A DNA stretch of 64,000 bases from positions 32,552 to 96,551 of the forward strand of contig SYAL01000032.1 in assembly GCA_005787585.1 (NCBI GenBank). Reading direction: 5' to 3'. Position 1 is the stretch's first letter, and the number at the start of each line of letters is the position of its first letter. A program made the position numbers and the translations under genes. This document shows, piece by piece, positions 56,191-64,000 of this stretch. The notes beneath the pieces are model-generated. The model made no database searches and was not told the DNA's origin. It saw only the letters and a list, made by a program, of their open reading frames with translations. The stretch comes from Bacteroidota bacterium. GTDB lineage: Bacteria; Bacteroidota; Bacteroidia; B-17B0; Aurantibacillaceae.

Positions 56191-56952
56191 TTAAATAATT
56201 TCTAATAATACGGGGCAATGGTCGCTATGTATAGCGCTTGGCAAAATAACGGCACGAGATATTCTTTTTTTTAAATTATCTGTTACAAAGTTATAATCAA
56301 TTCTCCATCCTAAATTTTTTGATCTTGATCCTGCTCTGTAGCTCCACCAGGTATATTGATGTGGCTCCTGATTAAAATACCGAAAAGTATCAATAAAGCC
56401 AGAATTAATAAATTGCTCCATCCATTCTCTTTCTTCAGGTAAAAATCCACTTGTATTGGCGTTTGTGTTTGGATTATGAATATCGATAGCTTTGTGGCAA
56501 ATATTAAAATCACCACAAATAACTAATTTTGGATATGCAATCTTTAATTGGTTTATATAATCAAAAAAATCCCCTAACCACTGCATCTTAAACTCTTGCC
56601 TCAAATCGCCACTGCTTCCGCTGGGATGATAAACACTCATTACAGAAAATTCTTCAAAGTCTATGCGTAATATTCTTCCCTCATCATCGTATGCTTTTAT
56701 TCCACATCCATATTCAATATGTTTTGGCTTTTGTTTTGTGAAAATAGCTACGCCACTATATCCTTTTTTTTGAGCAGGATACCAATAATGATGGTATCCT
56801 AATTCTTCAAATTCAAAAACGCGTACTTGGTCTGGAGTTGCTTTAATTTCTTGAACACAAATAACTTCGGGGCTTGCTTGGATAATCCAATCTATAAAAC
56901 CCTTGCTAATCGCAGCTCTTATGCCATTTAAATTGTAAGTGATAATTTTCAT
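56191..56952 (-). CDS. xth: Exodeoxyribonuclease III / AP endonuclease
   Basis: A 253-residue Mg-dependent nuclease of base-excision repair. Motifs in order: TYNLNGIRAAI, CVQEIKA, YSGVAIFTK, CGDFNICH and the final SDHCPV (catalytic Asp-His). Length matches the family. 62 bases upstream of ispD on the same strand. Confidence 0.96.
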   Translation of the reverse strand: MKIITYNLNGIRAAISKGFIDWIIQASPEVICVQEIKATPDQVRVFEFEELGYHHYWYPAQKKGYSGVAIFTKQKPKHIEYGCGIKAYDDEGRILRIDFEEFSVMSVYHPSGSSGDLRQEFKMQWLGDFFDYINQLKIAYPKLVICGDFNICHKAIDIHNPNTNANTSGFLPEEREWMEQFINSGFIDTFRYFNQEPHQYTWWSYRAGSRSKNLGWRIDYNFVTDNLKKRISRAVILPSAIHSDHCPVLLEII

Positions 56953-57074
56953 TCTGTTAATTTAATATATTAATCAAAAATATAATTAATTTAAAGAATA
57001 TTAATTTAATTAGGAGTTATAAAATAATCGAAATAATTTAAATTTAAATAATAAAAAATTATAGCTATTTAGCG

Positions 57075-57689
57075 CTATTCTTTCCTCTTAGCTTTTATCC
57101 TCAATTGAATTGAAACATCATCATTAATAAATTTATCGGCTAATTGATAGATTTTTTTTGACTTATATTTTATTCCCCATCTAGTCCTATCTATTTCAAA
57201 GTCTGCTATAGCAACAATAGAATCATTCAAAAATTTTATTCCTGAAATAAATTCAATTGGATTTGAAATGCCTTTTATTTTAAGATTTGCTTTTATTTTA
57301 AAATTAACAGAGTCTAGCTCAGATGATATAATTTCAATAGTTGCAATTTTAAAAGTGTCCACATTAAAAAAATCACCCCCCTTTAAATGTCCTACTAAAT
57401 CGAGAGAATCTTCTCCTTGTAAATCAGTACAAGAAATTGAGTTCATATTTAATTCAAATTCCCCTTTTTTAATTTTGTTGTCTAAAATTTCGAATTCCCC
57501 TTTTGAAAATAAAATTTCGCCCCTGTGCTCTCCTGTAGGTTTTTTTCCAACCCACAAAACTTTACTATTTTTTACATCTAAAGAATAACTCCCTTGTGAT
57601 AATTTTTTGTCAGACGATGCTATTTCTTTTACTTCGCTAGTGCACGAAAAAAAAACTAAGCCGGATAATAATAAAATTGTTTTTTTCAT
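57075..57689 (-). CDS. YceI-like lipoprotein
   Basis: A 204-residue predicted lipoprotein with lipobox FFSC (Cys about 16), followed by a YceI-type lipocalin-like barrel: SLDVKNSKVLWVGKK, HRGEILFSKGEFEI, DLVGHLKGGDFFNVDTF and RTRWGIKYKS. YceI proteins bind isoprenoid or amphiphilic ligands. It lies 24 bases downstream of the pyrophosphatase gene on the same strand. Confidence 0.88.
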   Translation of the reverse strand: MKKTILLLSGLVFFSCTSEVKEIASSDKKLSQGSYSLDVKNSKVLWVGKKPTGEHRGEILFSKGEFEILDNKIKKGEFELNMNSISCTDLQGEDSLDLVGHLKGGDFFNVDTFKIATIEIISSELDSVNFKIKANLKIKGISNPIEFISGIKFLNDSIVAIADFEIDRTRWGIKYKSKKIYQLADKFINDDVSIQLRIKAKRKE

Positions 57690-57713
57690 ATTTAATTTAA
57701 TTGATTATAAAAT

Positions 57714-60191
57714 TTAAATTTCTTTTCCCGAAGCATGCTTTATGCATAAAGCTTTTTCTTCTGGGGTACATTTAAGAGAATCGCAATACTTCGCGCATTC
57801 CTCTTTGGTCATTTTAATACATTTGCTCATATCGCATTTTGCCCCAACAAATTTCCCATTGGAATCATATAAACTCATACAATATTTCTTTTGGGCTTCA
57901 TCGCAACCGTTTTCTTCACACATTTTTGCGCACTCCTCTTTAGTCATAGATTCACATTTGCTCATATCGCAATAGTCGCTTGCCCCCCCATGAAAATAAT
58001 TGAAAGACAAGGAGTCGTTCATCATAAATTGTTCATGCATCATTTTCAAATCAGAAGAATTAAGATTGGAGCCGACTCCAGCAATATATGGTGCAATTAC
58101 TAGTGAAACAATCGACATTAATTTAATTAATATGTTCATAGATGGGCCTGAAGTGTCTTTAAACGGATCGCCAACAGTATCTCCCGTTACTGATGCCTTG
58201 TGTGGTTCAGATTTTTTAAAAAACATTTCGCCATTAATCATTACTCCTTTTTCAAAAGATTTTTTTGCATTATCCCAAGCGCCTCCTGCATTAGATTGAA
58301 AAATTCCCATTAATACACCAGATACAGTAACGCCTGCTAGTAAGCCTCCTAAAACTTCTGGTCCAAAAACAAAACCAACAACGACTGGCGTAATCAAAGC
58401 AATTGCACCAGGTAACATCATTTCGCGAATAGAAGCCTTGGTTGATATTGCTACACATTTTTCATATTCCGGCTTTGCTTTATACTCCATGATGCCAGGA
58501 ATTTCGCGAAACTGTCGTCTAACTTCTTGAACCATATCCATTGCCGCTTTTCCAACCGCTTGAATACATAATGCTGAGAAAATGAATGGAATCATAGCCC
58601 CAACAAATAATCCCGCTAATACATTAGCTTTATAAATATCAATTGCATCAATCCCCGCAATGCCAACGAATGCAGCAAATAAAGCTAATGAAGTTAATGC
58701 GGCAGAAGCAATAGCGAACCCTTTACCCGTAGCTGCTGTAGTATTCCCTACTGCATCTAAGTTATCTGTCCGCTCACGAACTTCTGGTGGCAACTGACTC
58801 ATTTCTGCAATGCCACCAGCGTTATCGGCAATAGGGCCAAAAGCATCAATAGCTAATTGCATCGCTGTTGTTGCCATCATTCCTGCCGCTGCAATAGCAA
58901 CACCATATAAACCTGCACAATAATAAGAGCCCATAATACCAGCGGCTAATGTTAAAATTGGAATAACGGTTGATTTCATGCCAACAGATAAACCGCCAAT
59001 AATATTAGTAGCGTGACCTGTAGAAGATTGTTGTATAATAGAAAGAACCGGTTTTTTGCCCATTGCCGTGTAATACTCAGTCACGATACTCATAACGGCT
59101 CCAACCACAGTACCAACTAAAATGGCGCCAAATACACCTATTTTTGTAAATTCTATGCCGCGTAAAGTAATTGGGCCGTCAGGCAACATATACATTACCA
59201 CAAAGTAAGAGGCTATTACTGTAAAAAGCATAGATGACCAGTTGCCAATATTTAAAGCCGTTTGCACATTTGATTTTTCATCTTTAATCTTTACAAACCA
59301 TGTTCCAACAATTGAGAAAAGAATGCCCAAGCCACAAATTACCATTGGTAATAAAATTGGAGACATTCCGCCAAAAGCATCTTTTACAATAACTTCTTGG
59401 CCTAATACCATCGTCGCTAAAATTGTAGCAACATAAGAACCAAATAAGTCGGCTCCCATACCAGCAACGTCGCCTACATTATCTCCTACATTATCAGCAA
59501 TTGTTGCTGGGTTGCGCACATCATCTTCAGGAATTCCAGCTTCTACTTTACCAACTAAATCAGCGCCAACATCTGCAGCCTTGGTGTAAATACCCCCACC
59601 AACACGAGCAAATAATGCAATAGATTCTGCCCCTAATGAAAAACCGGTTAGCACTTCTATTGCGGTTTTCATTTCGCTACTATCAACTTCAGCAACATTA
59701 AATATTTTTAAAAAAACGATAAATAATCCGCCTAATCCTAAAACCGCCAATCCCGCAACACCCAAACCCATAACAGTTCCGCCTGTAAATGAAACTTTTA
59801 GCGCTTGTTTTAAGCTTGTTTTTGCAGCTTGAGTTGTACGAACATTTGCTTTCGTAGCTACTTTCATTCCAATGTATCCTGCAGTTGCAGAAAATACCGC
59901 TCCAATAATAAAGGCAATTGAAATAATCCAACTACCATGAACTTCTTTGCCATTAACTTCGTGAACAGTGCCAGAATACGCTAATAAGGCCGCAGCAAAT
60001 ACTACAAAAATGCTTAATACCCTCCACTCTGCTTTTAAAAATGCCATGGCGCCATCAGCTATATATCCAGCCAATTCTTGCATATTTTTATCCCCAGCCT
60101 CTTGTTTACTAACCCATGCAGATTTTATCGCCATTACTATTAATCCAACTATACCTAAAACAGGGACTATATAAATTATACCTTCGTTCAT
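57714..60191 (-). CDS. hppA: K+-dependent membrane pyrophosphatase with Cys-rich tail
   Basis: Ion-pumping inorganic pyrophosphatase (Na+ or H+), about 16 transmembrane helices in the first 720 residues. Substrate motifs [11 protein letters not shown] and [20 protein letters not shown] are intact; [12 protein letters not shown] has Ala at the position that marks K+-dependent forms (Lys in independent ones). The ATG at 60191 (MNEGIIYIV) is preferred over one eight codons upstream. Unusually, the last 88 residues form a soluble tail with two 45-residue repeats, each holding six cysteines with identical spacing (C-x4-C-x7-C-x3-C-x4-C-x7-C), e.g. [18 protein letters not shown]. In known M-PPases the C-terminus faces the periplasm. 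Confidence 0.95.
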   Translation of the reverse strand: MNEGIIYIVPVLGIVGLIVMAIKSAWVSKQEAGDKNMQELAGYIADGAMAFLKAEWRVLSIFVVFAAALLAYSGTVHEVNGKEVHGSWIISIAFIIGAVFSATAGYIGMKVATKANVRTTQAAKTSLKQALKVSFTGGTVMGLGVAGLAVLGLGGLFIVFLKIFNVAEVDSSEMKTAIEVLTGFSLGAESIALFARVGGGIYTKAADVGADLVGKVEAGIPEDDVRNPATIADNVGDNVGDVAGMGADLFGSYVATILATMVLGQEVIVKDAFGGMSPILLPMVICGLGILFSIVGTWFVKIKDEKSNVQTALNIGNWSSMLFTVIASYFVVMYMLPDGPITLRGIEFTKIGVFGAILVGTVVGAVMSIVTEYYTAMGKKPVLSIIQQSSTGHATNIIGGLSVGMKSTVIPILTLAAGIMGSYYCAGLYGVAIAAAGMMATTAMQLAIDAFGPIADNAGGIAEMSQLPPEVRERTDNLDAVGNTTAATGKGFAIASAALTSLALFAAFVGIAGIDAIDIYKANVLAGLFVGAMIPFIFSALCIQAVGKAAMDMVQEVRRQFREIPGIMEYKAKPEYEKCVAISTKASIREMMLPGAIALITPVVVGFVFGPEVLGGLLAGVTVSGVLMGIFQSNAGGAWDNAKKSFEKGVMINGEMFFKKSEPHKASVTGDTVGDPFKDTSGPSMNILIKLMSIVSLVIAPYIAGVGSNLNSSDLKMMHEQFMMNDSLSFNYFHGGASDYCDMSKCESMTKEECAKMCEENGCDEAQKKYCMSLYDSNGKFVGAKCDMSKCIKMTKEECAKYCDSLKCTPEEKALCIKHASGKEI
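57717..57980 (-). repeat. Two-copy Cys-rich repeat in the pyrophosphatase tail
   Basis: The last 88 codons encode two 45-residue units. Counting within the tail, cysteines fall at 4, 9, 17, 21, 26, 34 and at 49, 54, 62, 66, 71, 79, an exact offset of 45. Both units contain CDMSKC followed by MTKEECAK. This indicates an internal duplication. Confidence 0.9.
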
Positions 60192-60215
60192 AACTTTTAA
60201 TTTATTGGGATGCAA

Positions 60216-60569
60216 AAATAAGAAATTATATGTAAAATAAAAATTATACAGGGCCTTAAATAATAATAGATTAGGTTTAATAATTGCTGATACGCTAAGA
60301 AATAATAAATTTGTAGTTGTATTTATAATAGATAATTTTTATTTAATTGTGTTTGGGTCTAACCCAGTGGCTGCTGAGGTGGAAAGCGAGGAAAAAGAGA
60401 GTTGACCAATATGACAAACCCACATACAATTATTATTTTAGGCGCCTTTTGTTTTAAACGGCAGATTAAAATATTATGTTTTTTAAAATGGCACCATAAC
60501 TAATATTCAAAGTTTAGTTTAATCGTTTTAATTTATAATAAACTTTAGAGTTAAATTTTATATACCAAA
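60216..60569. other. 354-base divergent gap with a GC-richer, foldable core
   Basis: The gap between hppA and the histidine kinase gene is AT-rich except for 60350-60420, which is clearly GC-richer. That core folds into a two-part stem: GTTTG (60351-60355) with CAAAC (60415-60419), and GGTCTAAC (60356-60363, one bulged T) with GTTGACC (60401-60407), separated on one side by an AATATGA bulge. The enclosed loop is purine-rich (GAGGTGGAAAGCGAGGAAAA). An alternative hairpin TGGGT-CTA-ACCCA competes. Outside the core nothing was found. Confidence 0.45.
60351..60419. ncRNA. Candidate structured RNA or leader element
   Basis: About 70 bases with the stems described for the surrounding gap. It could be a leader of the histidine kinase mRNA (155 bases before its ATG), of hppA on the other strand (160 bases before its ATG), or a separate small RNA. 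No named riboswitch or RNA family was recognised, so strand and function are open. Confidence 0.3.
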
Positions 60570-62108
60570 ATGAACAAAAAAGTATTAATCTTAATTTCTA
60601 TTTCGTTTTCATTTGCTCTTTTTATTCTAATCTGGTTTCAGGCTTACTGGATAATAAATGACTTTAAAGTAAGAGAAGAGTTGTTTAAAAATAAAGTAGA
60701 TGAAGCGCTAATTAATACTGCCAAAAATTTAGAGCGGCTCGATGACCGAAATAGTTATTTAAAAATTACAGAGCGCACTCAGGGCATCGCCCTCAATTCA
60801 AATAAATTAAACGGTGGCGAAAATAATTCGGGCGGATTTAAACTAAGTACCGAACTTAGTATTGATAGCAATGGCTATCAAAGCACTAAGTTTACCAACA
60901 AATTTGTAAATAGCGACTCTATTAATTTTGATCAAAGGGCTCCTAATTTTATGGCGAAAATTAGAGCTAATTATAATAAAATGCAAAATAATAATGCCGA
61001 CTTCTTTAATCAAACTCCAAATGGATATAGCTTCTTCGATGAAACATCGGTAAAAAATTATTACAACAATAAACGTAACTTAGATACTATTTTACTTGAT
61101 TCTATTCTTTATGCCGAATTAGTTAAACAAAAAATCACAGCCAAATATAATTATTATATCACCTCATTAAATTCTGGCATCAATCATTATATAGGCTTAA
61201 AAGACGTTGATAAAATTGGAGACTCGCTCGGGGTAATTAATTATAAAATAAACTTGTCTCCAAAAAATCAGTTTGTTTCGCCTGAATATTTAATTGTTAT
61301 TTTTAAAAATCAATCTAGGGCCGTTTTAAAAGAAATGTGGCCTTTTTTGATTACATCCATAATTGTAATTATTATTCTTATTTTTTCTTTTTATTATATC
61401 ATGTCAAATAATTTAAAACAAAAAAAATTATCAATAATTAAAAATGATTTTATTAGCAATATGACTCATGAGTTTAAAACCCCCATAAGCACTATTTCTC
61501 TTGCTAGCGAAATGTTAGCTGATAAAAGTATTATTCAAAGTCCCGAAAAAAAAGAGCGTTACATCACAATGATTAGGGAAGAAAATACAAGATTAAGCGT
61601 ATTAGTAGAAAGTATTTTACAAACATCTATTTTAGATAAAGGAGAGTTTAAATTAAAATTAAGTGAAGTAGATGTTCATGAAATTATTAATAAAGCGATT
61701 AATAATACTCAACTTTTAATTGGTAATGGAATTATTAAAACATTTTTAAATGCTCAAAAATATAAATTACAAGCCGATCCTGTTCATCTAACAAATATTA
61801 TTTTTAATTTAATTGATAATGCCATTAAATATTCAAAAGAAATTCCTGAAATCACAATTTCTACAACTAATACCGCCGAAGGTATTATGATTCAGGTAAA
61901 AGATAAGGGCATAGGCATTTCTAAAGAAAATCAAAGAAAAATTTTTGATAAATTTTATCGCGTACCAAAAGGAAATGTTCACAATGTAAAAGGATTTGGA
62001 TTGGGGTTATCTTATGTTTTAGCGGTAGTAGTAAAACATCGCGGAACCATTTCTGTTAACAGTGAAATTGAAAAAGGTAGTAGTTTTAATGTGCATTTAC
62101 CAAATTGA
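60570..62108 (+). CDS. rprX: RprX-like membrane sensor histidine kinase
   Basis: A 512-residue kinase with transmembrane segments at about 7-26 and 258-281 enclosing a periplasmic domain of about 230 residues, then H-box FISNMTHEFKTPISTISLAS (His near 303), N-box IIFNLIDNAIKYS, VKDKGIGIS and GFGLGLSYVLAVV. It is paired with the OmpR-type regulator 74 bases downstream, the arrangement of the RprX/RprY system of Bacteroidota, linked in studied species to envelope and redox responses. The signal is unknown here. Confidence 0.85.
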   Translation: MNKKVLILISISFSFALFILIWFQAYWIINDFKVREELFKNKVDEALINTAKNLERLDDRNSYLKITERTQGIALNSNKLNGGENNSGGFKLSTELSIDSNGYQSTKFTNKFVNSDSINFDQRAPNFMAKIRANYNKMQNNNADFFNQTPNGYSFFDETSVKNYYNNKRNLDTILLDSILYAELVKQKITAKYNYYITSLNSGINHYIGLKDVDKIGDSLGVINYKINLSPKNQFVSPEYLIVIFKNQSRAVLKEMWPFLITSIIVIIILIFSFYYIMSNNLKQKKLSIIKNDFISNMTHEFKTPISTISLASEMLADKSIIQSPEKKERYITMIREENTRLSVLVESILQTSILDKGEFKLKLSEVDVHEIINKAINNTQLLIGNGIIKTFLNAQKYKLQADPVHLTNIIFNLIDNAIKYSKEIPEITISTTNTAEGIMIQVKDKGIGISKENQRKIFDKFYRVPKGNVHNVKGFGLGLSYVLAVVVKHRGTISVNSEIEKGSSFNVHLPN

Positions 62109-62182
62109 TAATAAATGTTAATTGATTCTAATTAAGAACTTTAGTAAGTACCTTTAATTTAACAATTAATACTCCAATTATT

Positions 62183-62884
62183 ATGGAAACCGTTAAAACC
62201 AAAATTTTATTAGTTGAAGATGATCCTAGTTTAGGGCCTCTTTTACAAGAATATTTAGAAGCAAAAGGATTTGAAACAAAATTAGCCGAAGATGGGAAAA
62301 AAGGCAGCGACATTTTTTTTAAAGGTTCGTTTGATTTATTATTAATTGATGTTATGATGCCCGTAAAAGATGGACTAACATTGGCAAAAGAAATTCGGCT
62401 GGTTGATAAAAATGTGCCTATTATTTTTCTTACTGCAAAAAGCATGAAAGAAGATACTATTGATGGATTTGCTGCTGGTGCCGACGACTATATCACAAAG
62501 CCATTCAGCATGGAAGAACTTATGGCCAGAGTAAATGCTGTATTGCGCCGTACAAATAAAGTTAGATCCTCAGAAAGTAATGATGTTAATTTCTTTATTG
62601 GTAAATACCAATTTAATTCTGAAAAACAAATTTTACAACATAATGCCGGCGAACAAAAACTTACAACTAAAGAAAGCCAGTTGCTTAAACTTTTGTGTAT
62701 TCATTTAAACGACGTTCTTGATCGAACTTTTGCTTTAAAATCTATTTGGCACGACGACAATTATTTTAATGGCAGAAGCATGGATGTTTATATTGCTAAA
62801 TTAAGAAAATACTTAAAAAATGATGCCAAAGTTGAAATAATTAATATTCATGGCAAGGGGTTTAAATTGCTCATCAATAAATAA
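62183..62884 (+). CDS. rprY: OmpR-type response regulator (RprY-like)
   Basis: A 233-residue two-domain regulator. The receiver (about 5-120) has the acidic pocket LLVEDDPS, the phosphoacceptor in LLIDVMMPVKDG, and conserved Thr/Lys in IFLTAKS and YITKPFS. The C-terminal winged helix (about 135-232) has LTTKESQLLKLLC and SMDVYIAKLRKYL. Partner of the upstream kinase; followed by a strong terminator. Confidence 0.9.
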   Translation: METVKTKILLVEDDPSLGPLLQEYLEAKGFETKLAEDGKKGSDIFFKGSFDLLLIDVMMPVKDGLTLAKEIRLVDKNVPIIFLTAKSMKEDTIDGFAAGADDYITKPFSMEELMARVNAVLRRTNKVRSSESNDVNFFIGKYQFNSEKQILQHNAGEQKLTTKESQLLKLLCIHLNDVLDRTFALKSIWHDDNYFNGRSMDVYIAKLRKYLKNDAKVEIINIHGKGFKLLINK

Positions 62885-62898
62885 ATTAATTTTATAAG

Positions 62899-62921
62899 CC
62901 CCGAAAGTTTCGGGGTTTTTT
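62899..62921 (+). terminator. Rho-independent terminator after the response regulator
   Basis: Arms CCCCGAAA (62899-62906) and TTTCGGGG (62908-62915) followed by TTTTTT. In practice the loop would be about AAGTT. It ends the rprXY-like transcript before the FKBP gene. Confidence 0.9.
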
Positions 62922-62970
62922 AATTTTTTTTACTTTGGTTACTTTTACTTTAATTCAACACTATTAAACC

Positions 62971-63420
62971 ATGAAAAATATTGTATTTTGTTTAACTTTT
63001 TTTATTTTATTAAGCTGTAAACAGAAAGATTCAGTAAATCAACCCGCTATAGATGAACAAATTATTACTCAATATATTGCAGATAATAAATTAGATGCAA
63101 AAGCAACGGGTACAGGCTTATATTATGTGATAACTAATGCAGGCATTGGCTCTCACCCAAACATAAATTCAAATGTAACCGTTAAATACAAAGGATACTT
63201 AACTAACGGCTCGGTGTTTGATCAATCAACTAATAATGGAATTAGTTTTAGTTTAGCTTCTGTAATTAAGGGTTGGCAAGAAGGCATTCCTCTTTTTAAA
63301 AAAGGCGGAAAAGGCATTTTATTGATCCCCTCTGAATTAGGCTATGGCAACATTTCTCAAGGCAATATACCCGAAAACTCGGTTTTAATTTTTGATATTG
63401 ACTTAATAGACGTAAAATAG
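62971..63420 (+). CDS. FKBP-type peptidyl-prolyl isomerase lipoprotein
   Basis: A 149-residue predicted lipoprotein with lipobox LLSC (Cys about 16) and a single FKBP domain (about 45-149): TVKYKGYLTNGSVFDQS, IKGWQEGIPLFKKGGKGILLIPSELGYG (given in parts here as VIKGWQEGIPLF and LIPSELGYG) and ENSVLIFDIDLIDV. Folding helper for exported proteins in the periplasm or at the outer membrane. Confidence 0.93.
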   Translation: MKNIVFCLTFFILLSCKQKDSVNQPAIDEQIITQYIADNKLDAKATGTGLYYVITNAGIGSHPNINSNVTVKYKGYLTNGSVFDQSTNNGISFSLASVIKGWQEGIPLFKKGGKGILLIPSELGYGNISQGNIPENSVLIFDIDLIDVK

Positions 63421-63577
63421 CTGGCTCTTTTTTAATAATTAATTTAAAACAAATTTTTTCAATTACTTCAATTAAGCATAATATTGTAATAATGTGCGCC
63501 AACATTTATTGGGTGTTTTATCCCAAAAAAAAATCGAAAAAATACCCGCGAAAAAAAATAGTCAAAGAGTCAAATAG

Positions 63578-64000
63578 TCAATCCCTCAGACAACGCACAG
63601 AAAACCCATTTTGCTTATCGCCGCTGGCCCTGAAGACATTGCCATCATTGTTGAACAAGTCGCGGAACCAGGCGTCAAAGGTATTGCTCTCTGACGAACT
63701 CCACCAGAGACCGTAAGCGCCAACGTCGTTGAAATTTCCATAGTAGTCACGACAACCGCCCGGAAGCCCTGCAAAGCCTGAGGTGTTGGTGCCGTTCCCA
63801 TTATCTTGCCAACCAGTGTTGCTTTTCATTTTTGTGCCGGCTTCATCTTCTCCGCCTAAATAATTGGTTAGTGTTGTCCATTCTGCATCTGTGGGAATGT
63901 GGCAGCCATTTGGTGCCAAACCCCGCGGGTCGTTTACCGCATACCAATTATATAATTTGCCATAAGTTGTGCCGTTAGCTGTTTTGTTTTCGTAATAACA
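63578..64000 (-). CDS. FISUMP-domain protein, C-terminal part (5' end outside window)
   Basis: The frame is open to the window edge; about 140 C-terminal residues are seen. KTANGTTYGKLYNWYAVNDP, GCHIPTDAEWTTLTNYLGG, GFAGLPGGCRDYYGNFNDVG and the closing FSVRCLRD are typical of the Fibrobacter succinogenes major paralogous (FISUMP) domain, common in secreted or surface proteins of Bacteroidota. GC content here is near 50%, well above the rest of the window. An internal TTG near 63919 is not a true start because the domain continues upstream. Confidence 0.9.
   Translation of the reverse strand, partial: CYYENKTANGTTYGKLYNWYAVNDPRGLAPNGCHIPTDAEWTTLTNYLGGEDEAGTKMKSNTGWQDNGNGTNTSGFAGLPGGCRDYYGNFNDVGAYGLWWSSSESNTFDAWFRDLFNNDGNVFRASGDKQNGFSVRCLRD

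Noticed and set aside
57742..58299. Several overlapping plus-strand frames within hppA
   Set aside because: They are antisense shadows of the strongly conserved pyrophosphatase and its Cys-rich tail.
60257..60407. Open plus-strand frame through the GC-rich patch ending NPVAAEVESEEKES
   Set aside because: No ATG start and the upstream part is AT-rich noise; the pairing pattern explains the patch better than coding does.
1..64000. CRISPR arrays, insertion sequences, prophage, tRNA or rRNA genes
   Set aside because: No regularly spaced repeats, transposase or integrase motifs, or cloverleaf-type sequences were seen on reading through; a tRNA-finding program was not available to confirm.

Overview
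This is an AT-rich chromosomal segment (roughly 30% GC by eye) from a member of the Bacteroidota, most like an aerobic, aquatic, flavobacteria-type organism. The lineage call rests on a type IX secretion PorT barrel, a TonB receptor paired with a DUF4249 lipoprotein, DUF4292, DUF5522 and DUF5606 proteins, the long-form urocanate hydratase, a one-membrane-subunit succinate dehydrogenase, an RprX/RprY-type two-component pair, many SC-type lipoprotein signals, and repeated TAnnTTTG promoter elements in place of a sigma70 -10 box. No tRNA, rRNA, CRISPR array, phage or insertion sequence was seen.

Layout. 1-6.5 kb: end of porT, a COG2509 flavoprotein, trpS, homogentisate dioxygenase with trhO, and an epimerase-type threonine dehydrogenase. 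6.5-11.6 kb: an envelope operon on the minus strand (sugar nucleotidyltransferase, TPR lipoprotein, DUF4292 lipoprotein, EnvC-like factor). 11.6-15.8 kb: a 2H phosphoesterase and sdhCAB. 15.9-20.1 kb: a histidine kinase and an AsmA-like gene split by one in-frame TGA. 20.2-23.8 kb: a redoxin, a small DUF5522 gene, hutU and two tandem paralogous lipoproteins.

23.8-28.8 kb is the most distinctive part, a light-harvesting cluster. It holds a single-chain fusion of lycopene beta-cyclase with a Brp/Blh-type beta-carotene dioxygenase, an unrecognised multi-pass membrane protein, two translationally coupled DoxX-like proteins, and a green-type proton-pumping proteorhodopsin followed by a strong terminator. 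The fusion would carry out the last two steps of retinal synthesis (lycopene to beta-carotene to retinal) next to the opsin gene.

28.8-47.6 kb: recA, kbl, a two-domain VOC protein, an esterase, the TonB receptor/DUF4249 pair, a dihydrouridine synthase, a DPP-IV-like peptidase, an aminopeptidase P, a DUF5606 protein, a tandem double D-Ala-D-Ala ligase, a metallophosphoesterase and a glycosyltransferase. 47.5-51.5 kb: the phenylacetyl-CoA epoxidase genes paaABC, an uncatalogued 35-residue membrane microprotein, paaD, and a divergent paaE. 51.5-57.7 kb: the overlapping ispD-polX-GH3-propeller operon, xth, and a YceI lipoprotein. 57.7-60.2 kb: a membrane pyrophosphatase with an unusual repeated Cys-rich tail. 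60.2-64 kb: a possible structured RNA, the rprXY-like pair, an FKBP lipoprotein, and the end of a FISUMP-domain protein in a high-GC patch.

Together the genes describe an aerobic heterotroph that degrades aromatic compounds (phenylacetate, homogentisate), threonine and histidine, imports polymers through TonB systems, and supplements its energy with light (rhodopsin) and pyrophosphate-driven ion pumping.
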